Shown here piece by piece: positions 60,143 to 64,000 of a stretch of 64,000 bases of DNA (position 1 is the stretch's first letter; each line of letters opens with the position of its first letter). This stretch comes from Polynucleobacter paneuropaeus (lineage in GTDB: Bacteria > Pseudomonadota > Gammaproteobacteria > Burkholderiales > Burkholderiaceae). The stretch lies in assembly GCF_003261235.1 (NCBI RefSeq), contig NZ_CP030085.1:1035454-1099453 (forward strand), in the 5' to 3' direction. Both the position numbers and the translations under genes were made by a program. The notes beneath the pieces are model-generated. The model worked only from the letters and a program-made list of their open reading frames with translations, was not told where the DNA came from and made no database searches.

Positions 60143-61405
60143 ATGCAATTAACTGAACTTAAAGTCCTCCACGTATCCGCCCTGCTGGAAATGGCAGCTA
60201 GCCTGGAGATTGAAAATACCCAACGGATGCGTAAACAAGAGTTGATGTTTGCCATTCTCAAGAAACGCGCGAAGTCTGGCGAGACTGTCTTTGGTGATGG
60301 CACCTTAGAGGTATTGCCTGATGGCTTTGGTTTCTTGCGCTCTCCAGAAGCCTCCTATATGGCTTCTCCAGACGATATCTATATCTCCCCTGCACAGATC
60401 CGCCGCTTTAACTTGCACACTGGTGATAGCGTTGAAGGTGAAGTACGTACCCCTAAAGATGGTGAGCGTTACTTTGCTTTAGTGAAGGTCGATAAGATCA
60501 ATGGCTTAGCGCCAGAGGCTCTGAAGAACCGCATCATGTTCGAAAACCTCACACCACTCCACCCCAACCGTGTGATCTCTTTAGAGCGCGATATCAAAGC
60601 AGAAGAAAACCTTACTGGCCGCATCATCGATATGATTTCGCCCATCGGTTATGGACAGCGTGGCCTCTTAGTTGCCTCACCCAAGTCTGGTAAGACGGTG
60701 ATGATGCAGCACATTGCGCATGCAATCTCTGCTAATAACCCTGATGCGATCTTGATCGTATTGCTCGTTGATGAGCGCCCTGAAGAGGTGACTGAAATGC
60801 AGCGCTCCGTGCGCGGTGAAGTTGTGGCCTCTACTTTTGATGAGCCTGCAGTGCGTCACGTTCAAGTTGCTGAGATGGTGATTGAAAAAGCCAAGCGCTT
60901 AGTTGAGATGGGCAAAGATGTGATCATCCTGCTCGATTCAATTACCCGTTTAGCGCGCGCTTACAACACCGTCGTACCTTCCTCAGGTAAGGTCCTCTCC
61001 GGTGGTGTGGATGCCAATGCATTGCAACGTCCAAAACGTTTCTTTGGTGCCGCTCGTAATATTGAAGAAGGTGGCTCACTCACCATCATCGCAACTGCCC
61101 TGATTGAAACTGGCAGCCGTATGGATGACTTGATCTACGAAGAGTTCAAAGGTACTGGCAATATGGAAGTCCACCTTGAGCGTCGTTTGGCTGAGCGCCG
61201 AGTTTACCCAGCGATCAATCTCAATAAGTCTGGTACCCGTCGTGAAGAGCTCTTGGTGAAGGCTGAGAACCTTCAAAAGATCTGGGTATTGCGTAAATTG
61301 TTGGCCGATATGGACGATATTGAAGCGATGAACTTCATCGTCGATAAGCTCAAATCGACTAAAAACAACGGTGAATTCTTTGATTTAATGCGTCGTGGTG
61401 GCTAA
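60143..61405 (+). CDS. rho: Transcription termination factor Rho
   Basis: Hexameric RNA-dependent ATPase, 420 residues. N-terminal helical and cold-shock RNA-binding domain (MQLTELKVLHVSALLEMA; DGFGFLRSPEASYMASPDDI), Walker A region VASPKSGKTVMMQ, Walker B DVIILLDSITRLAR, and the Q/R loops (GSLTIIATALIETGSRMD). The P-loop reads SPKSGKT where most have PPKAGKT, a conservative change. Confidence 0.97.
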   Translation: MQLTELKVLHVSALLEMAASLEIENTQRMRKQELMFAILKKRAKSGETVFGDGTLEVLPDGFGFLRSPEASYMASPDDIYISPAQIRRFNLHTGDSVEGEVRTPKDGERYFALVKVDKINGLAPEALKNRIMFENLTPLHPNRVISLERDIKAEENLTGRIIDMISPIGYGQRGLLVASPKSGKTVMMQHIAHAISANNPDAILIVLLVDERPEEVTEMQRSVRGEVVASTFDEPAVRHVQVAEMVIEKAKRLVEMGKDVIILLDSITRLARAYNTVVPSSGKVLSGGVDANALQRPKRFFGAARNIEEGGSLTIIATALIETGSRMDDLIYEEFKGTGNMEVHLERRLAERRVYPAINLNKSGTRREELLVKAENLQKIWVLRKLLADMDDIEAMNFIVDKLKSTKNNGEFFDLMRRGG

Positions 61406-61560
61406 AAAGGACTTGTTTTAGCCTTTTTCCACTTTGGAAACAGCGCTTTCTGATTGATTTCATGGCATAATTTTGCCTTTGCTGCTGTCAGAAGCACTTT
61501 TAACTTGGGCAAGTATTTGGGTTGTTTAACCGAAACGGCTACCCGCTAATAGGAATTATT

Positions 61561-61920
61561 ATGAAACCAGGCATCCACCCAGAATATCGTGAAATCGTCT
61601 TTGTTGACGTTTCCAACAACTTCAGCTTTAAGACTCGCTCCACCATGTCTACAAAAGAGACAATCAAGTGGGAAGATGGCAAGGAATATCCTTTGGCCAA
61701 GATCGAGACTTCATCTGAGTCACACCCTTTCTACACTGGTACCCAGAAAATCATGGATACCGCAGGTCGTGTTGAGAAATTCCGTCAGAAGTTTGGTACC
61801 AAAGCTGTTGCTAAAGCAACTGGCGATGGCGCTGCTAAGACTGCTGAGAAAAAGGCTGCTGCTGCAGAAGCGAAAGCTGCTGAAAAGCCAGCGAAGAAGC
61901 CTGCTGCTAAGAAGGCTTAA
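61561..61920 (+). CDS. rpmE2: Ribosomal protein L31 type B with a long basic tail
   Basis: 50S protein, 119 residues. The first ~84 residues are a normal zinc-free (no Cys) type B L31 (MKPGIHPEYREIVFVDVSNN, HPFYTGTQKIMDTAGRVEKF). Residues ~85-119 are an Ala/Lys tail with repeats such as AEKKAAAAEAKAAEKPAKKP, like histone-H1-type tails. ATG 61561 was chosen because AGGA is 6 bases before it; the longer frame from 61522 is not supported. Confidence 0.93.
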   Translation: MKPGIHPEYREIVFVDVSNNFSFKTRSTMSTKETIKWEDGKEYPLAKIETSSESHPFYTGTQKIMDTAGRVEKFRQKFGTKAVAKATGDGAAKTAEKKAAAAEAKAAEKPAKKPAAKKA

Positions 61921-61952
61921 TTTTTCAGGTACTCAATACTTGCGAGATAATC

Positions 61953-61976
61953 AAGGCAGCGTTTGCTGCCTTTTTT
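61953..61976 (+). terminator. Rho-independent terminator of the L31 gene
   Basis: AAGGCAGC, loop GTTT, GCTGCCTT and a six-T run. Confidence 0.92.
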
Positions 61977-62018
61977 ATTTCTAGTTTGTGTATTTTGCGC
62001 ACTTGTATTGACTAACGC

Positions 62019-63737
62019 ATGGTTAAACTCACCGCCGCCGCCACCCGCTCCATTCCGCGCATCATTATTTTTGCGTTGACCTTGGTCTATGGTTTTGCAG
62101 GACTATTCTTTCGGGATCCCTGGAAGAATGAAGACGCGATTGGTTTTGGTGGTATGTGGACTTTATTTAGGGGCAATACCTTTGATTGGATTGTTCCGCA
62201 CCTAGCTGGCCGTGAACTTTCTTTAGGCGCACCTTTTCCATATTGGTTAGGCGGCACCCTCATTCGCCTGTTTGGGCCTTGGGTTGGCGCTGCTAATGCA
62301 GCCCGTTTGTATTCAGCGATTTGCTTCTTTGCAACTGCAGTAGCGATTTGGTATGCCACTTATCTTTTAGGTCGTCGCCCCGAAGTGCAGCCGATGGCTT
62401 TTGCAGTTGGTGGCCAACCCGATCGCAAGAGTTACGGCATGACCTTGGCCGATGGCGCCCTACTCATCTTTTTAGCCTGCATTGGTCTGGCACAAAACGC
62501 CCATGAAACTACGCCGATGATGGCGCAGCTGATGGGTATTGGCTTCATACTCTATGGCACCGTACGCGGACTAGATAAGCCCTGGCAAGGTGGCTTGTGG
62601 ACTGGCCTAGGCTTAATGATTGTGATTTTGTCGAGCAATTTAACGCTTAGCTTGATCATGGTCAGCTCTACTATCATCGCGGTCTTGGCAAGCAATGCCA
62701 AGTTACGTTTGCGCTGGACCTTAACTAGTACCGTACTGGGTTTAATTGGATTTGCGATCTGGCCAGCACTTTGGTATGGCTTTAATCTTTCACCAGAGCT
62801 GCGCCATGTTGCGGAAGTCGGTTGGCGCAATATGCCAGTCATGCGCTCCTCTATCTCACTTGATTCGATTACGTTCTTGAGTGTGAACTTCTGGGCTTAC
62901 GCATGGCCAGTGTGGCCTCTTGCCGCAATCTCTCTGGCTCACTGGGGTACGAATAAGTCAGCAGGTGCTTGGCGGGCTCCCCATCTTGCGATTCCACTAA
63001 GTTTATTTATTGGCTCATTGATTTATGTCTTATTTAGAGTCGAAGCCAATGAACATGATTTGATGATTCTGATACCGAGTCTAGCGATCATTGGGGCTTT
63101 TAGTTTGCCGATTCTCAAGCGCAACTTAATTAGTTTTATTGATTGGTTTGCGATGCTCAGTTTCACTGTAATTGCAATTGCAGTTTGGGTGATTTGGTTT
63201 GCCAAGGTCACTGGCTATCCCGAAAGTACTGCCGCTAATCTCGCACGCTTATTACCCGGCTTTCAGGCGCAATTGAATTGGTTGGCTTTCTTTATTGCCC
63301 TTGCGATTACAGGTGTGTGGTTAGCCATCGTGCGCTGGAGAACTTCACGCGCCCCCAAAGAAATCTGGCGCTGCCTCATTATTTCTGCATCGGGCACAAC
63401 TTTGATGTGGGTTTTATTAATGACTCTGTGGTTACCCACCATTAATTACGCCAAAACCTATCGTTATGTGGCTGCACGTTTATCTCAAGTGATTTCTACC
63501 AATACGGGATGCGTTAATACCAGCAGTCTAGGTTTATCCCAACTCGCCTCGTTTGATTACTTCACCAAACTCGATTTACGTGATGATCCAAATTGTCCAT
63601 GGATGCTTACCCATAGCCAGTCTGAAGCTCAGGCTTTTGGCAGCCTCAATGACAAGAAACTGGTCTTGATCTGGGAAGATCGTCGTGCTGCCGACCGAGA
63701 CGAGCGTCTACGCCTTTACGAAGTTAGCCCTAAATAA
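62019..63737 (+). CDS. ArnT/PMT-like membrane glycosyltransferase
   Basis: 572 residues with about 12 predicted spans. The first periplasmic loop carries FFRDPWKNEDAIGFGGMWTL, matching the acidic catalytic loop (Asp/Glu) of the GT-C fold ArnT, which moves sugars from undecaprenyl phosphate to lipid A. Substrate and acceptor are unknown; no arn genes are nearby. Followed by a MATE gene 3 bases on. Confidence 0.8.
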   Translation: MVKLTAAATRSIPRIIIFALTLVYGFAGLFFRDPWKNEDAIGFGGMWTLFRGNTFDWIVPHLAGRELSLGAPFPYWLGGTLIRLFGPWVGAANAARLYSAICFFATAVAIWYATYLLGRRPEVQPMAFAVGGQPDRKSYGMTLADGALLIFLACIGLAQNAHETTPMMAQLMGIGFILYGTVRGLDKPWQGGLWTGLGLMIVILSSNLTLSLIMVSSTIIAVLASNAKLRLRWTLTSTVLGLIGFAIWPALWYGFNLSPELRHVAEVGWRNMPVMRSSISLDSITFLSVNFWAYAWPVWPLAAISLAHWGTNKSAGAWRAPHLAIPLSLFIGSLIYVLFRVEANEHDLMILIPSLAIIGAFSLPILKRNLISFIDWFAMLSFTVIAIAVWVIWFAKVTGYPESTAANLARLLPGFQAQLNWLAFFIALAITGVWLAIVRWRTSRAPKEIWRCLIISASGTTLMWVLLMTLWLPTINYAKTYRYVAARLSQVISTNTGCVNTSSLGLSQLASFDYFTKLDLRDDPNCPWMLTHSQSEAQAFGSLNDKKLVLIWEDRRAADRDERLRLYEVSPK

Positions 63738-63740
63738 TCT

Positions 63741-64000
63741 GTGATTCACTTTAAATTATCGCGTTTACGCGAGGATATCCCCGCCCTACTCAAACTTGCT
63801 ACCCCAATTTTATTGGGGCAGTTAGCCGTTATTGCCTTTGGCGTCTTAGACACTGCCATGACAGCGCGCTACTCCGCTGCTGACCTGGCTGCATTAGCCA
63901 TGGCCTCAGCCATTTTTATTAGTCTGTATGTTGGCTTAACTGGTGTTGTTTCTGCCTTGGCTCCTATTGCTGGGCAACTCTTTGGTGCCAAGCGCTTCAG
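63741..64000 (+). CDS. MATE family exporter, 5' part only
   Basis: The frame from GTG 63741 runs open to the window end (86 codons). ALLKLATPILLGQLAVIAFG, LDTAMTARYSAADLAALAMA and SALAPIAGQLFGAKRF are the first two spans and loops of MATE (MatE) sodium or proton antiporters. It begins 3 bases after the glycosyltransferase stop, so both are in one operon. Confidence 0.88.
   Translation, partial: MIHFKLSRLREDIPALLKLATPILLGQLAVIAFGVLDTAMTARYSAADLAALAMASAIFISLYVGLTGVVSALAPIAGQLFGAKRF

Noticed and set aside
1..64000. CRISPR array, prophage, insertion sequence
   Set aside because: No regularly spaced repeats, cas, integrase, transposase or phage structural genes were seen anywhere in the window.

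Overview
The window reads as chromosome of a free-living freshwater betaproteobacterium of the Burkholderiaceae, most like Polynucleobacter. The reasons are moderate-to-low GC, tight operons with many ATGA/GTGA/TTGA overlaps, and Burkholderiales synteny blocks: ndk-rlmN-ispG-hisS-yfgM-bamB-der-hfq-hflX-hflK-hisZ-purA, surE-pcm-nlpD, dnaX-ybaB-recR beside the SRP RNA, and trxA-rho-rpmE. The genus is inferred from gene content and order; no 16S rRNA is present.

Layout. 1-5 kb: partial hrpA, divergent argA-yggX, then an unidentified structured RNA with its own promoter and terminator. 5-10 kb: rpiA, tal, rlmB-rnr. 10-17 kb: tRNA-Leu(CAG), then assorted metabolic and membrane genes (DUF1622 protein, parvulin PPIase, dienelactone hydrolase, MFS carrier, a potassium-channel-like protein with an altered filter, a Cys-His-Asp protein behind malate synthase G). 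17-30 kb: the large minus-strand housekeeping run from ndk to purA, in which hflK is cut short, hflC is missing, and the rodZ/pilW interval between rlmN and ispG is absent. 30-35 kb: rlmD, a PolB-type exonuclease where rpoS would be expected, nlpD-pcm-surE. 35-42.5 kb: a metal-efflux RND system with a porin under a Fur-like operator. 42.6-45.3 kb: recR-ybaB-dnaX and the SRP RNA.

45.3-50.2 kb is an AT-rich accessory stretch: BrnTA and DinJ-YafQ toxin-antitoxin pairs, a CBS-domain protein, a PsiE-like protein, umuDC under a clear LexA box, and three unannotated 43-44 residue single-span membrane peptides. One peptide lies directly behind umuC ahead of the shared terminator. Another has its Shine-Dalgarno buried in a 10-bp hairpin. 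50.3-64 kb: dmlA with a Bug-type receptor, an AddAB-type helicase-nuclease, trxA, rho with a C-rich leader, L31 with a histone-like tail, an ArnT-like transferase and the start of a MATE exporter.

The best candidates for something undescribed are the RNA at about 4845-5016, the membrane peptide in the SOS-controlled umuDC unit, and the hairpin-masked membrane peptide at 45951-46082. I saw no prophage, IS element or CRISPR array.
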